A stretch of DNA of 64,000 bases, from NCBI RefSeq assembly GCF_014644455.1, contig NZ_BMKS01000008.1, positions 1 through 64,000 of the forward strand. Reading direction: 5' to 3'. Below, one piece after another: positions 29,204 through 39,776 of this stretch; position 1 is the stretch's first letter; every line of letters begins with the position of its first letter. The translations under genes and the position numbers were made by a program. A model generated the notes under the pieces. The model worked only from the letters and a program-made list of their open reading frames with translations. It had not been told where the DNA came from and ran no database searches. The DNA comes from Caldovatus sediminis (GTDB lineage Bacteria > Pseudomonadota > Alphaproteobacteria > Acetobacterales > Acetobacteraceae).

Positions 29204-30829
29204 ATGTCACGCGCCACCACCTCGGCGCGCCGCCTCGCCGTCGTAGGCGGAGTGGTGCTCGCGGTTGCCGCCACGCCGGCATCCGCCCGGCAGCAGCCTC
29301 AAGCGCACGCCCACGCCGGCACGCCGCCTGCGACCCTGGGCCAAGTCCATTTCCCGGTGAGCTGCGCGCCGGAGGCGCAGGCCGCCTTCGACGAGGCGAT
29401 GAGGCTGCAGCATTCCTTCTGGTACCAGGCGGCGGGCGGAGCCTTCCGCCGCGTCCGCGACCGCGACCCGAACTGCGTCATGGCCTACTGGGGCGAGGCC
29501 ATGGCGCTGCTGGTCAACCCCTTCACCGTGACGACCGCCGCCAACCTGCGCGCCGGCCGCGCGCTGCTCGCCGAGGCGCGGCGCATCGGCGCGCGGAGCG
29601 AGCGCGAGGCCGGCTTCATCGCGGCGCTCTCCGAACTCTACGGCGACGAGAACCCGGCGACGCACCGCGCCCGGGTCGAGCGCTACGAGCAGGCGATGGC
29701 GCAGCTCCACCAGCGCTTCCCGGACGACCCCGAGATCGGCATCCACTACGCGCTCGCCCTCGTCATGGCCGCGCCAGCAACCGACAAGACCTACGCCCGC
29801 CAGCTCCGGGCGGCGGAAATCCTGGAGCGCGAGTGGCAGCGCCAGCCGCAGCATCCAGGCATTGCGCACTACCTGATCCACACCTACGACGTGCCGGCCC
29901 TCGCCGCGCGCGGCGTTCCCGCGGCCGAGCGCTACGCCGGGATCGCCGCGGACGCGCCGCACGCGCTGCACATGCCCTCGCACATCTTCACCCGCGTCGG
30001 GCGCTGGGAGGAGTCGATCGAGACCAACCGCCGCTCGGCCGAGACCGCACGCGCTCGGCAGGCGGTCTTCGACGAGATCCACGCGCTCGACTACATGGTC
30101 TACGGCTACCTCCAGACCGGCCAGCGCGAGGCGGCGCAACGCGCCATCGCCGAGCTGCCGCGCTTCGCGGAGTGGAATGCGCCGGCGCCGATCTTCGCCT
30201 GGGCGCTGACGGTGATGCCCGCGCGCTTCGCTTTGGAGCGCGGCGCGTGGGAGGAGGCGGCGTCGCTGACCGTGGGGCGGCAGACCGCGCCGCTCGTGGT
30301 CGCGAACACGCATTTCGCCCGCGCGGTCGGGGCCGCGCGCGCCGGCCGCCCCGACGCGGCGGCGGCGGATGTCGAGGCGCTGAAGGCCGCAGCCGCCGCG
30401 CTGCGCGGCAGCGATGCCTATTGGGCGGAGCAGACCGAGATCCTGCGTCTCGCGGCCGAATCCTGGGTGGCCTACGCGCGCGGGGAGCATGACCTGGCCC
30501 TCGCGACGATGCGCGAGGCGGCGGAGCGCGAGGCCCGCACCGACAAGCATCCGGTGACCCCCGGCCCCCTGCTGCCGGCGCGCGAGCAGCTCGGCGAGAT
30601 GCTGATGCTGATGGACCGTCCCGCCGAGGCCCGGCGCGAGTTCGAGGCCGTGCAGCAGACCGAGCCGCGCCGCTTCCGCGCCGTGTACGGCGCGGCACGC
30701 GCCGCCGAGCGGGCGGGCGACCGGGATGCGGCGCGGCAGCATTATGAGGCCCTCCTGAGGATCGCCGCGCGCGCCGATCCGGGGCTGCCCGAGATCGAGC
30801 ACGCCCGCGCCGCCGTCGGCCGCGGCTGA
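29204..30829 (+). CDS. Exported tetratricopeptide-repeat protein
   Basis: A 541-residue precursor with a signal peptide (SARRLAVVGGVVLAVAATPASA, cleavage near residue 28) and a mature region of helical TPR-like repeats. Repeats are visible around FDEAMRLQHSFWYQAAGGAFRRV with the following AYWGEAMALL, GRWEESIETNRRSAE, AYARGEHDLALATMREAAE and RAVYGAARAAERAGDRD. A short His-containing segment (AHAHAGTP) follows the signal peptide. Such proteins act as protein-interaction scaffolds in the periplasm; the partner is unknown. ATG 29204 follows GGGAGGA. Confidence 0.8.
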   Translation: MSRATTSARRLAVVGGVVLAVAATPASARQQPQAHAHAGTPPATLGQVHFPVSCAPEAQAAFDEAMRLQHSFWYQAAGGAFRRVRDRDPNCVMAYWGEAMALLVNPFTVTTAANLRAGRALLAEARRIGARSEREAGFIAALSELYGDENPATHRARVERYEQAMAQLHQRFPDDPEIGIHYALALVMAAPATDKTYARQLRAAEILEREWQRQPQHPGIAHYLIHTYDVPALAARGVPAAERYAGIAADAPHALHMPSHIFTRVGRWEESIETNRRSAETARARQAVFDEIHALDYMVYGYLQTGQREAAQRAIAELPRFAEWNAPAPIFAWALTVMPARFALERGAWEEAASLTVGRQTAPLVVANTHFARAVGAARAGRPDAAAADVEALKAAAAALRGSDAYWAEQTEILRLAAESWVAYARGEHDLALATMREAAEREARTDKHPVTPGPLLPAREQLGEMLMLMDRPAEARREFEAVQQTEPRRFRAVYGAARAAERAGDRDAARQHYEALLRIAARADPGLPEIEHARAAVGRG

Positions 30830-30865
30830 TCGCGGCTACCCGCTCGTCGCGCCGGCGGGCGGGGT

Positions 30866-31517
<652 letters not shown>

Positions 31518-31525
<8 letters not shown>

Positions 31526-32318
31526 GGCCCGCCGCAATCCCGCCGGGCAGGCCCGCAGCGGCCGCGCCCGGGCCCTCGATCCCGATCACCTCGCGCTGCA
31601 CGGCGGGGTCGGCAAGCACCGTGCCCGGCGGGCCGAGCGCGGCGATGCGGCCCTGGCTCCACACCGCCACGCGGTCGGCGAAGCGCTCCACCACGTCCAT
31701 GTCGTGCTCGACGAAGACGGCGGTGACGCCGGTCTCGCGCAGCACGCGCGCCAGCGTCTCGACGATCGCCATCTTCTCCGCGGCGGCGACGCCGGAGGTC
31801 GGCTCGTCCATCAGCAGCAGGCGCGGCTTCAGCGCGACCGCCATCGCGATGTCGGTCAGCTTGCGCGCGCCCTCGTTCAGCGCATCGGCGCGCGCGCCGG
31901 CAAGGGTGGCGAGGCCGAAGCGGGCCAGGACCTCGGTCGCCTCCTCGCGCCACGCCGGTCGCAGCAGCGGCCGCAGCGGCGACCACACGCCCTCCCGCGC
32001 GGCGACGGCGAGGGCGACGTTCTCGAGCACGGTGTGCTCGGTGAAGAGCTGCGGGAGCTGGAAGCTGCGCCCGATCCCGCGGCGGACGATGGCGCGTGGC
32101 GCGAGGCCGAGGATCGACTCGCCCTCGTAGGCGATCGTCCCGGCCTGCGGGCGGAGGTAGCCGGTGGCCATGTTGAGGAAGGTCGTCTTGCCCGCGCCGT
32201 TGGGGCCGATGATCGCGAGGAACTCGCCGCGCAGCACGTCGAGGTCGATGCCGTCCGCGGCCTTGACGCCGCCGAAGGCGAGATGGAGGCCGCGGGCCTG
32301 CAGCAGCGCCTCGCTCAC
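31518..32318 (-). CDS. livG: Branched-chain amino acid ABC transporter ATP-binding protein (LivG type)
   Basis: Second ATPase of the importer. The 266-residue protein has Walker A GPNGAGKTTFLN, the LivG-type signature region LNEGARKLTDIAMAVALKPRLLLMDEPTSG (short stretches NEGARKL and LLLMDEP) and the switch histidine in FVEHDMD. The signature is NEGAR, not LSGGQ, as seen in several LivG subgroups. The GTG at 32318 overlaps the livM stop (GTGA), implying translational coupling; a frame reaching 32426 would add 36 unconserved residues. Confidence 0.9.
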
Positions 32319-33262
32319 GGGGCCCTCCCCGGGCGCCGGCCGAGCAGCCCGAGCAACATGCCCCACAGCCCGCCGGGGGCGAACAGGATCACGAGCAGCA
32401 GGACCACGCCAAGGATCGCCTGCCACGCCTCGGCGAAGGCCGCCGCGGCGTACACGCGCACCAGCTCGTAGGTCACGGCGCCAAGGAAGGGGCCGAGCGC
32501 GCCGCCGGCGCCGCCGAGGATGGCGATGAAGACGAGCTCGCCCGAGGTGGTCCAGTAGGCGAGCAGCGGCGTCACGTGGCGCGTCGTCATGCCCACGATC
32601 GCCCCCGCGACGCCCCCCATCAGCGCCGAGAGCACATAGGCCGCGAGCAGCACCCGCCGCGCCGAGACGCCCATGAACTCGAGCCGCGTCTCGCGCGTCT
32701 TGATCCCGGCGAGCGCCTGGCCCATCGGCGAGGCGAGGTAGGCCCGCACCAGCATGCCGAAGCCCACCGCGAGGACCAGCGCCACCAGCAGCATCGCCCA
32801 GACATAGGCTTCGAGCGTGAGCGCGAGCCCCGCGACACGGGGCGGCTCCACCCGGATGCCGTCGGTGCCCCGGGTCAGTTCGTACAGCTTCTCGAGCAGA
32901 GAATAGAACACCATGCTGATCGCGAGGTTCAGCATGCCGAAGAAGATGTCGCGGTAGCGCGCCAGGAACAGCCCGGCGACCAGGCCGATCAGGCCGGCGA
33001 TGAGGGCGGCAAGGGGCAGCAGCAGCAGCGCCTCCGGCAGCGAGGGCGCGAGGAACGCCACCACATAGGCGCCGGAGGACAGGTAGAGCGCATGGCCGAA
33101 GCTCACCTGCCCCGCGCGCAGCAGCAGCAGGATGCCGAGCACCGCGATGCCCTTGGCGAGCGCGATGGTCAGCACGAACCTGAGCCAGGGCGCTGCCCAG
33201 GCCGCGGCCAGGACGCCGGCCACGCCAAGCAGCGCGAGCGAGATCTCCGCGCCGCGCCGCAT
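32315..33262 (-). CDS. livM: Branched-chain amino acid ABC transporter permease (LivM type)
   Basis: Membrane subunit of the importer. The 315-residue hydrophobic protein contains LLLRAGQVSFGHALYLSSGAYV, the LivM landmark, AISMVFYSLLEKLYELTRGTDGIR (the TGG/TDG loop before periplasmic helix) and the conserved coupling segment RETRLEFMGVSARRV with GVAGAIVGM. Its ATG overlaps the livH stop by one base. The periplasmic and membrane parts give no hint of substrate beyond the general Liv/urea/amide family. Confidence 0.9.
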   Translation of the reverse strand: MRRGAEISLALLGVAGVLAAAWAAPWLRFVLTIALAKGIAVLGILLLLRAGQVSFGHALYLSSGAYVVAFLAPSLPEALLLLPLAALIAGLIGLVAGLFLARYRDIFFGMLNLAISMVFYSLLEKLYELTRGTDGIRVEPPRVAGLALTLEAYVWAMLLVALVLAVGFGMLVRAYLASPMGQALAGIKTRETRLEFMGVSARRVLLAAYVLSALMGGVAGAIVGMTTRHVTPLLAYWTTSGELVFIAILGGAGGALGPFLGAVTYELVRVYAAAAFAEAWQAILGVVLLLVILFAPGGLWGMLLGLLGRRPGRAP

Positions 33263-34197
33263 CACACCCGCCGCGTCTCGACCACGCCGAACAGCCCTTG
33301 CGGCCGCACCAGCAGCACCGCGACCATGATCAGGTAGGGCACCACCACCTCGAACTCCGGCGCGAGGTAGACGGCGGCCGAGCGGCCGATGCCGATCAGC
33401 AGGGCACTGATCGCCGCCCCCTCGATCTGGCCGAGGCCCGCGGTCGCCACCACCGCGAAGGACAGCACGATGGTCGCGGCGCCGAGGCCCGGCACCAGCG
33501 TCGTCGTCGGCGAGGCGAGCGCGCCGCCGAGCGCCGCGAGCCCGGCGCCGAAGGTGAAGGTCAGCAGGAAGACGCGCCGCGCGTCGATCCCCATCGCCGT
33601 CGCTGCTTCCCGGTCCGTGGTGACGGCGACGATGACCCGGCCGGTCAGGGTGCGGCGCAGGAACCAGGCGAGGCCGACGAGCGTCGCCAGCGCCACGCCC
33701 GGCAGGACGAAGAGCTGGTAGGCCGTGAAGGGGATCACATCCTCGCCGAACGGCACGTCCACCGTGCCGAGCAGCCGGAGCGGCGCGTCGTTCGAGACGG
33801 GCTGCACCCCCCAGATCAGCTTCTGCGCATCCTCCAGGATCATGAACAGCGCGAAGGTGACGAGGAGCTGCAGCACCTGTTCGTGCCCGTAGATGCGGCG
33901 GAGCACCCCCCGCTCGATCACCGGCCCCAGGATGCCGCCCACCAGCGCCGCGGCCAGGACCAGCGCGACGTAGCCGGTCCAGTCGGGCAGGCCGCGCGCG
34001 GCGAGGAACAGGCCGAGCGAGGCCGCGGCGTAGCCGCCGATGGCGAACAGGCTGCCGTGCGCGATGTTGATGATGCGCAGCACGCCGAACACCATGTTCA
34101 GCCCCACCGCCACCATGAACACCAACGCCGCGTAGGCCAGGCCATCGAGCAGCGCGAGGCCGAGCAGCAGCGCGTTCTGTTCGAGCCACCCGGCCAT
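33262..34197 (-). CDS. livH: Branched-chain amino acid ABC transporter permease (LivH type)
   Basis: Membrane subunit that pairs with LivM. The 311-residue protein shows the LivH landmarks LLDGLAYAALVFMVAVGLNMVFGVLRIINIAHG, QLLVTFALFMILEDA, and the cytoplasmic coupling loop TTDREAATAMGIDARRV (I quote only short pieces: NIAHGSLF, TDREAATAMGI). Full length and intact; begins 12 bases after the livK stop. Confidence 0.9.
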   Translation of the reverse strand: MAGWLEQNALLLGLALLDGLAYAALVFMVAVGLNMVFGVLRIINIAHGSLFAIGGYAAASLGLFLAARGLPDWTGYVALVLAAALVGGILGPVIERGVLRRIYGHEQVLQLLVTFALFMILEDAQKLIWGVQPVSNDAPLRLLGTVDVPFGEDVIPFTAYQLFVLPGVALATLVGLAWFLRRTLTGRVIVAVTTDREAATAMGIDARRVFLLTFTFGAGLAALGGALASPTTTLVPGLGAATIVLSFAVVATAGLGQIEGAAISALLIGIGRSAAVYLAPEFEVVVPYLIMVAVLLVRPQGLFGVVETRRV

Positions 34198-34209
34198 CGC
34201 CGCGCGTCC

Positions 34210-35535
34210 TCAGCCGGCGATCGGCGCGGGTACCTGCGCGAGCAGGTCCGGCTTGAGGGTCTTCAGCCAGTCCACGCTCTTCTGCCCGACCGGCGTGCTG
34301 ACCATGGCGGCCGGGAAGATGATCATGTCCTTCGGCACGGCGAAGGGGAAGCGGTCGGTGAAGCTGCTGACGCCGACGATCTGGTCCTCCAGCCCCTGGC
34401 CGTCCTCGCGCAGGGTGATGGTGGAGGTGGGGGTGGCGAACTCCAGGCCGCGGAACGCCGCCGCCAGCTCCTGGTCGTTCGGCCAGCCGCCGCCCTTGGC
34501 CGCGATCGCCTTCTCGTAGGCCGCCTGCATGGCGGAGATCGCCTGGTACATGTGGTGGCAGGGGTAGATCGGATACTCGTTCTGCCGCCGGCGGTAGCTC
34601 TCGACGAAGCGGGAGAGCCGCGCCGGGTCCCGCGGCCGCGGGTGGTTGTTCCAGTGGTCGCCCCGCGTGCCGATGATGTGGCCGGCCGGCATGGTGCGGC
34701 CGAGGATCTGCAGCGACGCCTCGGCCACCGGCAGCACGAAGGTCGAGCGGTCGAACAGCCGCCGCTCCGCCGCCTGGCGGACCAGCGTCACCAGGTCGCC
34801 GCCCCAGTGGGTCGAGTAGATGACGTCGGGCCGCGCGGCGAGGAGGCGGGTGACCTCGGTCGAGTAGTCCGGCGCGCCGAGGCGCGGGAACAGCTCGGCC
34901 ACGACCCGCACCCCCGGCTTCAGCGCGTCCATCGCCGTCTTCCAGATCTCCCACGAATCGCGGCCCCAGGCGTAGTCCTGGTTGATCACGGCGAGGGTGC
35001 GGAAGTCGGGCCTGGTCTTGAGCAGGTAGAGCAGCGGCGCCAGCACCTCCGGCGTCGCGTAGCCCTGGGTGCGGAAGGCGTAGGGGTGGCGCCCCTCCTC
35101 GAAGATCCGCTGGGTGCCGCAGTCCCAGAGGATGGTGGTCTTGCGCAGCTCGTCCGACAGCGGCGTGCAGGCGAGGCAGGAGCCCGAGGAGATCGAGGCG
35201 AACATCACGTGCACGCCCTCGTTCTGCACCAGGCGGCGGAACTCGCCGACGAGGTGGTCGGTGCCGGGCGCCTCGTCCACGAAGAGCGCGCGCACCGGGA
35301 CGCCGCCGATCCCGCCCGCCCGGTTGATCTCCTCGAACAGCATCTCCGCGGTGTGCCGCGCGGGCACGCCGAACACGCTGGCCGGGCCGGAGAGGAAGGT
35401 GGTGATGCCGACCTTCAGCTCCGCCGGCTTCTGGGCCTGGGCGCTGCCGCTGCCCGGCCAGAGCAGGCTGCCGGAGACGGCGCCGGCCGCGACCGCCAGC
35501 GCGCCGCGGCGGCTCAGCTGGGTCTGGGTGCTCAT
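34210..35535 (-). CDS. livK: ABC transporter substrate-binding protein (LivK type) with Tat signal
   Basis: Periplasmic ligand-binding protein of the Liv-type importer. The 441-residue precursor starts with a twin-arginine signal ([14 protein letters not shown]). The mature part has the leucine-binding-protein fold: [39 protein letters not shown], and [15 protein letters not shown] 35535 is nine bases after GGAGGAG; the ATG at 35544 is too close to it. The fold suits amino acids, amides or short-chain organic acids; the ligand is not readable. Tat export of such a binding protein suggests it is folded before export. Confidence 0.9.
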   Translation of the reverse strand: MSTQTQLSRRGALAVAAGAVSGSLLWPGSGSAQAQKPAELKVGITTFLSGPASVFGVPARHTAEMLFEEINRAGGIGGVPVRALFVDEAPGTDHLVGEFRRLVQNEGVHVMFASISSGSCLACTPLSDELRKTTILWDCGTQRIFEEGRHPYAFRTQGYATPEVLAPLLYLLKTRPDFRTLAVINQDYAWGRDSWEIWKTAMDALKPGVRVVAELFPRLGAPDYSTEVTRLLAARPDVIYSTHWGGDLVTLVRQAAERRLFDRSTFVLPVAEASLQILGRTMPAGHIIGTRGDHWNNHPRPRDPARLSRFVESYRRRQNEYPIYPCHHMYQAISAMQAAYEKAIAAKGGGWPNDQELAAAFRGLEFATPTSTITLREDGQGLEDQIVGVSSFTDRFPFAVPKDMIIFPAAMVSTPVGQKSVDWLKTLKPDLLAQVPAPIAG

Positions 35536-35659
35536 GCTTGGCATCTCCTCCGTTCGTCTCCCCCGCGCCCGGTCGGTGCCCGCCGGGCTGCGCCGTTCGT
35601 GCTCGCAGGATGCCGGGCCGCGCCGGTGGCGTGAAGGGGGCACGCAGGGGCCGCGCGGA

Positions 35660-35688
35660 TTGACCGCCGCCGGCGCGGCGCCTAGCGT
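35660..35688 (+). promoter_or_regulatory. Candidate pdxY promoter
   Basis: TTGACC (35660-35665) and TAGCGT (35683-35688) are separated by exactly 17 bases. They lie about 88 bases before the pdxY ATG. The -35 is the best match to consensus in the window; the -10 follows the TAGnnT pattern also seen elsewhere. Confidence 0.5.
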
Positions 35689-35776
35689 CCCCGCCCCCCT
35701 GAAGGCGCGGAACGGGACGCGGCCGGGCCGCGCGTGCGGATGTCACGCGGCTGCGACCGCTCCGGCGGAGTCGCGG

Positions 35777-36625
35777 ATGAACATCCTCTCGATCCAGTCA
35801 TGGGTCGCCTACGGGCATGTGGGCAATGCCGCCGCGGTGTTTCCGCTCCAGCGGCTCGGCGCCGAGGTCTGGGCGGTCAACACCGTGCAGTTCTCCAACC
35901 ACACCGGCTACGGGACCTGGCGCGGGCAGGTGTTCGGCGCCGGGCTGGTGCGCGACTGCGTGCTGGGGATCGAGGAGCGCGGCGCGCTGGCGCGGTGCGA
36001 CGCCGTGCTCTCGGGCTACATGGGCGACGCCGCCATCGGCGAGGCGATCCTCGACGCCGTGGCGCGGACGAGGGCCGCGAACCCGGCCGCGGTCTACTGC
36101 TGCGACCCGGTGATCGGCGACGTCGGGCGCGGCGTGTTCGTCCGGCCGGGCATCCCGGAGTTCCTGCGCGACCGCGCGTTGCCGGCGGCCGACCTCGCCA
36201 CGCCCAACCAGTTCGAGCTCGAGTGGCTCACCGGACGGCCGGTGCGATCGGCCGCCGAGGCCAAGGACGCCGTCGCCGCGCTGCAGGCCCTCGGTCCGCG
36301 CTGCGTGCTGGTCACCAGCCTGCACCTCGACGACACGCCACCCGACTCGATCGACCTCCTGGCGGGCGAGGGCGGCGGCTTCTGGCGCCTTCGCACGCCG
36401 CGCCTGCCGATCGCGGTCAACGGCGCGGGCGACGCGATCACGGCCCTGTTCCTGTTGCACCGCCTGCGTTCGGGGGCGGCGCCCCCGGCGCTGTCCGCCG
36501 CCGCCTCCTCGATCTTCGGCCTGCTGCGACGCACGGCGGAGGCCGGATCGCGCGAGGTCCTGCTGGTCGAGGCGCAGGAGGAGTTCGTGGCCCCATCGCG
36601 GGTCTTCGCGGCCGAGCCCTGCTGA
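35777..36625 (+). CDS. pdxY: Pyridoxal kinase (PdxY type)
   Basis: Phosphorylates pyridoxal in the vitamin B6 salvage pathway. The 282-residue ribokinase-fold protein has the PdxY/PdxK landmarks [52 protein letters not shown] and the ATP-site glycine/aspartate motif [15 protein letters not shown], whose aspartate is the catalytic base. It lies opposite livK with its own promoter, and serves the PLP enzymes of the cell, including ltaE. Confidence 0.93.
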   Translation: MNILSIQSWVAYGHVGNAAAVFPLQRLGAEVWAVNTVQFSNHTGYGTWRGQVFGAGLVRDCVLGIEERGALARCDAVLSGYMGDAAIGEAILDAVARTRAANPAAVYCCDPVIGDVGRGVFVRPGIPEFLRDRALPAADLATPNQFELEWLTGRPVRSAAEAKDAVAALQALGPRCVLVTSLHLDDTPPDSIDLLAGEGGGFWRLRTPRLPIAVNGAGDAITALFLLHRLRSGAAPPALSAAASSIFGLLRRTAEAGSREVLLVEAQEEFVAPSRVFAAEPC

Positions 36626-36806
36626 GGCCGCCGGACCGCGGACGAGGCCGGCGGCGCGCGGCCGGACGGCCTGGCGCCGGCGCGATCTGCGCGACTTCCC
36701 GATCGGCGGCCATCGGGGAAGCCATCTCCGCCGTCGCCCCGACCGCGGGCCGATGTATGCTGCCGGCGCTCGCGCCGGCTGACCGCGGAACCGAGGGGGG
36801 ACCACG

Positions 36807-37850
36807 ATGCGCAAGGCAATTCGTTCACTGATCTTCGGGGCGCTCGCCGCCGTCGCCACGGCGGTGCCGGCGCTCGCCCAGGGGCAGCCGCAGGCGGCCG
36901 GGCCGACGCTCGCGGCCGTGCGGGCGCGCGGCGTGCTGGCCTGCGGCGCGCACCCGGGCGCGCCCGGCTTCTCGCTGCCCGACAGCCAGGGCGTCTACCG
37001 CGGCCTCGACTCCGACATCTGCCGCGCCATCGCCGCCGCGGTGCTCGGCGACGCGACGAGGATCCGCTGGGTGGCGCTCACCAGCCAGCAGCGGCTGCCG
37101 GCCCTGCAGTCCGGCCAGGTGGACGTGCTGCCGCGCACCACGACCTGGACGCACGTGCGCGACACGGCGAACGGCCTCAACTTCACCGCCGTGACCTTCT
37201 ACGACGGGCAGGGCTTCTTGGTGCGTCGCTCCGCCAACGTGCAGCGCGCGCGCGAACTCGACGGCGCGACCATCTGTGTCACCTCGGGCACGACGAACGA
37301 GCTCAACCTCGCCGACTGGGCGCGCGCGAACAACGTCCGTATCAGCCCGGTGGTGTTCGACGACAACAACGAGACCCGCCGCGCCTACGAGAGCGGGCGC
37401 TGCGACGCCTTCACCACGGACGCGAGCCAGCTCGCCGGCGTCCGCACCGCGCTGTCCAACCCGGCCGAGCACGTCCTCCTCCCCGACATCATCAGCAAGG
37501 AGCCGCTGTCGCCGGCGGTACGCCACGGCGACGACCAGTGGTTCGACATCGTGCGCTGGACCATCTTCGCCCTGATCGAGGCGGAGGAGCTCGGGGTCAC
37601 CCAGGCCAATGTGGACGAGATGCTGAACAGCCCGAACCCGGCGATCCGCCGGCTCCTCGGCGTCGCCGGCGACCACGGCCCGCTGATGGGCCTCGACCGC
37701 CGCTGGGCCTACAACGCGATCAAGGCGGTGGGGAATTACGGCGAGATCTTCGAGCGCAACCTCGGGCGCGAGACGCCGATCGGCCTCGCGCGCGGCCTCA
37801 ACGATCTCTGGACCCGCGGCGGGCTGATGTACGCGATGCCGATCAGGTGA
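36807..37850 (+). CDS. Amino-acid ABC transporter substrate-binding protein (AapJ type)
   Basis: Periplasmic binding protein of the general L-amino acid type. The 347-residue precursor has a signal peptide (about residues 1-25, ending ALAQG). The family-3 solute-binding fold is seen in [63 protein letters not shown], and the [19 protein letters not shown] segment. No permease or ATPase gene follows, so it must use a transporter encoded elsewhere or act as a stand-alone receptor. Its last eight bases overlap the end of the convergent methyltransferase gene. Confidence 0.9.
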   Translation: MRKAIRSLIFGALAAVATAVPALAQGQPQAAGPTLAAVRARGVLACGAHPGAPGFSLPDSQGVYRGLDSDICRAIAAAVLGDATRIRWVALTSQQRLPALQSGQVDVLPRTTTWTHVRDTANGLNFTAVTFYDGQGFLVRRSANVQRARELDGATICVTSGTTNELNLADWARANNVRISPVVFDDNNETRRAYESGRCDAFTTDASQLAGVRTALSNPAEHVLLPDIISKEPLSPAVRHGDDQWFDIVRWTIFALIEAEELGVTQANVDEMLNSPNPAIRRLLGVAGDHGPLMGLDRRWAYNAIKAVGNYGEIFERNLGRETPIGLARGLNDLWTRGGLMYAMPIR

Positions 37851-38724
37851 GGGGAGGCGACGGCAGGGCCAGCAGGTCGCGGTGCGGCACGCGCACCGCG
37901 AGCCGGCCGGCCTCCGCGAGCCGGCGGCGCGCCGCGAGCCACTCCGCGATGCGCCGCGCGCCGCGCCGCTCCTGCGCCATCGCCGCCCGGGCGTGGCCGA
38001 CGGCCAGCGCGTCGGCGATCTCCCGTTCGCGCGGGTCGAGGATCCAGTCGCTCGGTGCCGTGTGCACCCTGTAGCCGCGCGCCTCGAAGGCGGCGCGCAG
38101 CACCCCTGGCGCGTCCGGGCCGAGCGCGGCGCCGCCGAAGCCCTTGTCGCGCGCCTGGTCGCGCCGGAAGCCGCGCGCCACCAGCGCGTCCGCCGGGTGC
38201 GGCGGGGTGAAGCGGTCGCGCCCGGCGACGTTCAGCGCCGCATAGAAGGGCAGCCGGCGCGCCGCGCAGGCCGCGGCCATGCGCTCCACCCAGTCGCGCG
38301 AGACGAGGTCGCAGAGGGCGCTGCACACCACCGCGTCCGCCGCGCCGAGCGGCAGGTTGTCCGGCGCCTCGGCGAGGTCGGCGACCAGCGCCTCCACCCG
38401 CCAGGCGCCGTGCGGCGTGTGCACGAGCAGCGTCTTCCGGCCCGGCCAGGTCACGCGCCAGCCGATCTGCTCGGCGCGCTCGGCGACGGTCTCGAAGGCG
38501 CGCTCGATCAGCGCCGCGTCCGCGTCCACCAGCGTCCAGGCCTGCGCCCGGCCGATGAAGTGGCCGAGCCAGCGCAGCAGCGAGCCCGTCCCGGCGCCGA
38601 GGTCGAAGAGGCGCGGCCGCGCGGGGAGGGCGCGCGCAAGGCGCGCGGCGAGGGCCGGATCGCGCGCCCGCGCGTCGAACGGCTCGCGCAGGTCGAGCCA
38701 GTCGCCGTCGAACGTCTCGCTCAT
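37843..38724 (-). CDS. SAM-dependent methyltransferase of the pterin-like operon
   Basis: A 293-residue class I methyltransferase. SAM motif I is LFDLGAGTGSLLRWLG (about residues 39-54), followed by the WTLVDADAAL acidic motif that binds the ribose. The C-terminal half (RDRFTPPHPADALVARGFRRDQARDKGFGG) is not familiar. Last gene of the five-gene minus-strand operon: its ATG overlaps the glycosyltransferase stop by four bases. It probably methylates the product of the preceding steps (O- or N-methylation of a sugar or pterin is possible), which is inference from context. Confidence 0.8.
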   Translation of the reverse strand: MSETFDGDWLDLREPFDARARDPALAARLARALPARPRLFDLGAGTGSLLRWLGHFIGRAQAWTLVDADAALIERAFETVAERAEQIGWRVTWPGRKTLLVHTPHGAWRVEALVADLAEAPDNLPLGAADAVVCSALCDLVSRDWVERMAAACAARRLPFYAALNVAGRDRFTPPHPADALVARGFRRDQARDKGFGGAALGPDAPGVLRAAFEARGYRVHTAPSDWILDPREREIADALAVGHARAAMAQERRGARRIAEWLAARRRLAEAGRLAVRVPHRDLLALPSPPLT

Positions 38725-39776
38725 CCTGCCTCGCGGTCCGCGGCGAGCAGCGCCTCCGCGAAGGCGCGGGCGCGGTCCTCCCAGCGCGGCAGGCGCTGGC
38801 CGGCCTGCCAGGCCGCCTCCGCCATGGCGGCGCGGAGCCCGGTGTCGAAGATCACCCGGCGCAGCGCCTTGGAGAGGGCCTCGTGGTCGCCGGGCGCGGA
38901 GCGCACGCCGGCCTCGATCGGCACCACCTCGCCGATGGCGCCGCCGGTGGTGATGGCGCAGGGCAGGCCGCGCGCCAGCGCCTCCGCCGCCGCCATGCCG
39001 TAGCCCTCCCAGCGCGTCGCCAGGGCGAAGAGGTCGGCGCGCGCGTAGAGCGCCTCGAGCGTCGCCGCGTCCACCTCGCCCGCGAAGGTGACGCGGGAGG
39101 CGATGCCGAGCTCCGCGGCGAGGGCGCGCAGCCCCTGGGCGTGGACGGGATCGCGCGCCTCGCCGCCGGCGATGGTGAGCGTCCAGTCGAGGTCGGTCAG
39201 CCGCCCGAGCGCCCGCAGCAGCACGTCGTGCCCCTTGCGCGGCACCAGCGCGCCGACCGAGAGGATGGCGCAGCCCGGACCGCCCGATCCCGCCGCGCGC
39301 GGCGCGGGGTCGGTGCCCGGCTCGACGACGGCGATGCGCGCCGGATCGGCGCCGAACTCCTCCGCGAGCCGCGCCGCGACGGGCGCGGAGACCGCGATGA
39401 TGCGCGCCATCGCCGGGAGCAGCGCGCGCTCCCGCGCCCTGAGCGCGGCGCGGTCGGGCTCGGGCAGCCCCGATTCCAGCGCCGTCGGGTGATGGATCAG
39501 CGCCACCGCGCGGCGGCGGGCGAGCTCCTCGCGCAGCGGCAGGAAGGCGGGCAGGCCGAGGCCGTCAATGACGATGCGCGCCTCCTCGCCGCACCGCGCC
39601 AGCGCCTCGCGCGCCGACGCCTCGGCCGCGCCGTCCGCCAGCGGGTGCCGGCCGGTCAGCTCGATCGCCTCCACCGCGTGGCCCCGCGCGCGCAGGCCCG
39701 CGACGATGCGGCGGTCGTAATTGTAGCCCCCCGAGATCGCGTCGAAGGGGCCGGGCACGAGCAGCGCGATCCTCAT
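38721..39776 (-). CDS. Glycosyltransferase family 4 of the pterin-like operon
   Basis: A 351-residue retaining GT-B glycosyltransferase. The N-terminus has the acceptor-domain glycine-rich loop (GPFDAISGGYNYDRRIVAGLRARGH), and the C-terminal Rossmann half has the nucleotide-sugar EX7E-type motif (RWEGYGMAAAEALARGLPCA). The donor and acceptor sugars are unknown. ATG 39776 overlaps the stop of the PTPS-like gene, and its own stop overlaps the methyltransferase start, so all are translationally coupled. In context it would add a sugar to the pterin-like product. Confidence 0.85.
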   Translation of the reverse strand: MRIALLVPGPFDAISGGYNYDRRIVAGLRARGHAVEAIELTGRHPLADGAAEASAREALARCGEEARIVIDGLGLPAFLPLREELARRRAVALIHHPTALESGLPEPDRAALRARERALLPAMARIIAVSAPVAARLAEEFGADPARIAVVEPGTDPAPRAAGSGGPGCAILSVGALVPRKGHDVLLRALGRLTDLDWTLTIAGGEARDPVHAQGLRALAAELGIASRVTFAGEVDAATLEALYARADLFALATRWEGYGMAAAEALARGLPCAITTGGAIGEVVPIEAGVRSAPGDHEALSKALRRVIFDTGLRAAMAEAAWQAGQRLPRWEDRARAFAEALLAADREAG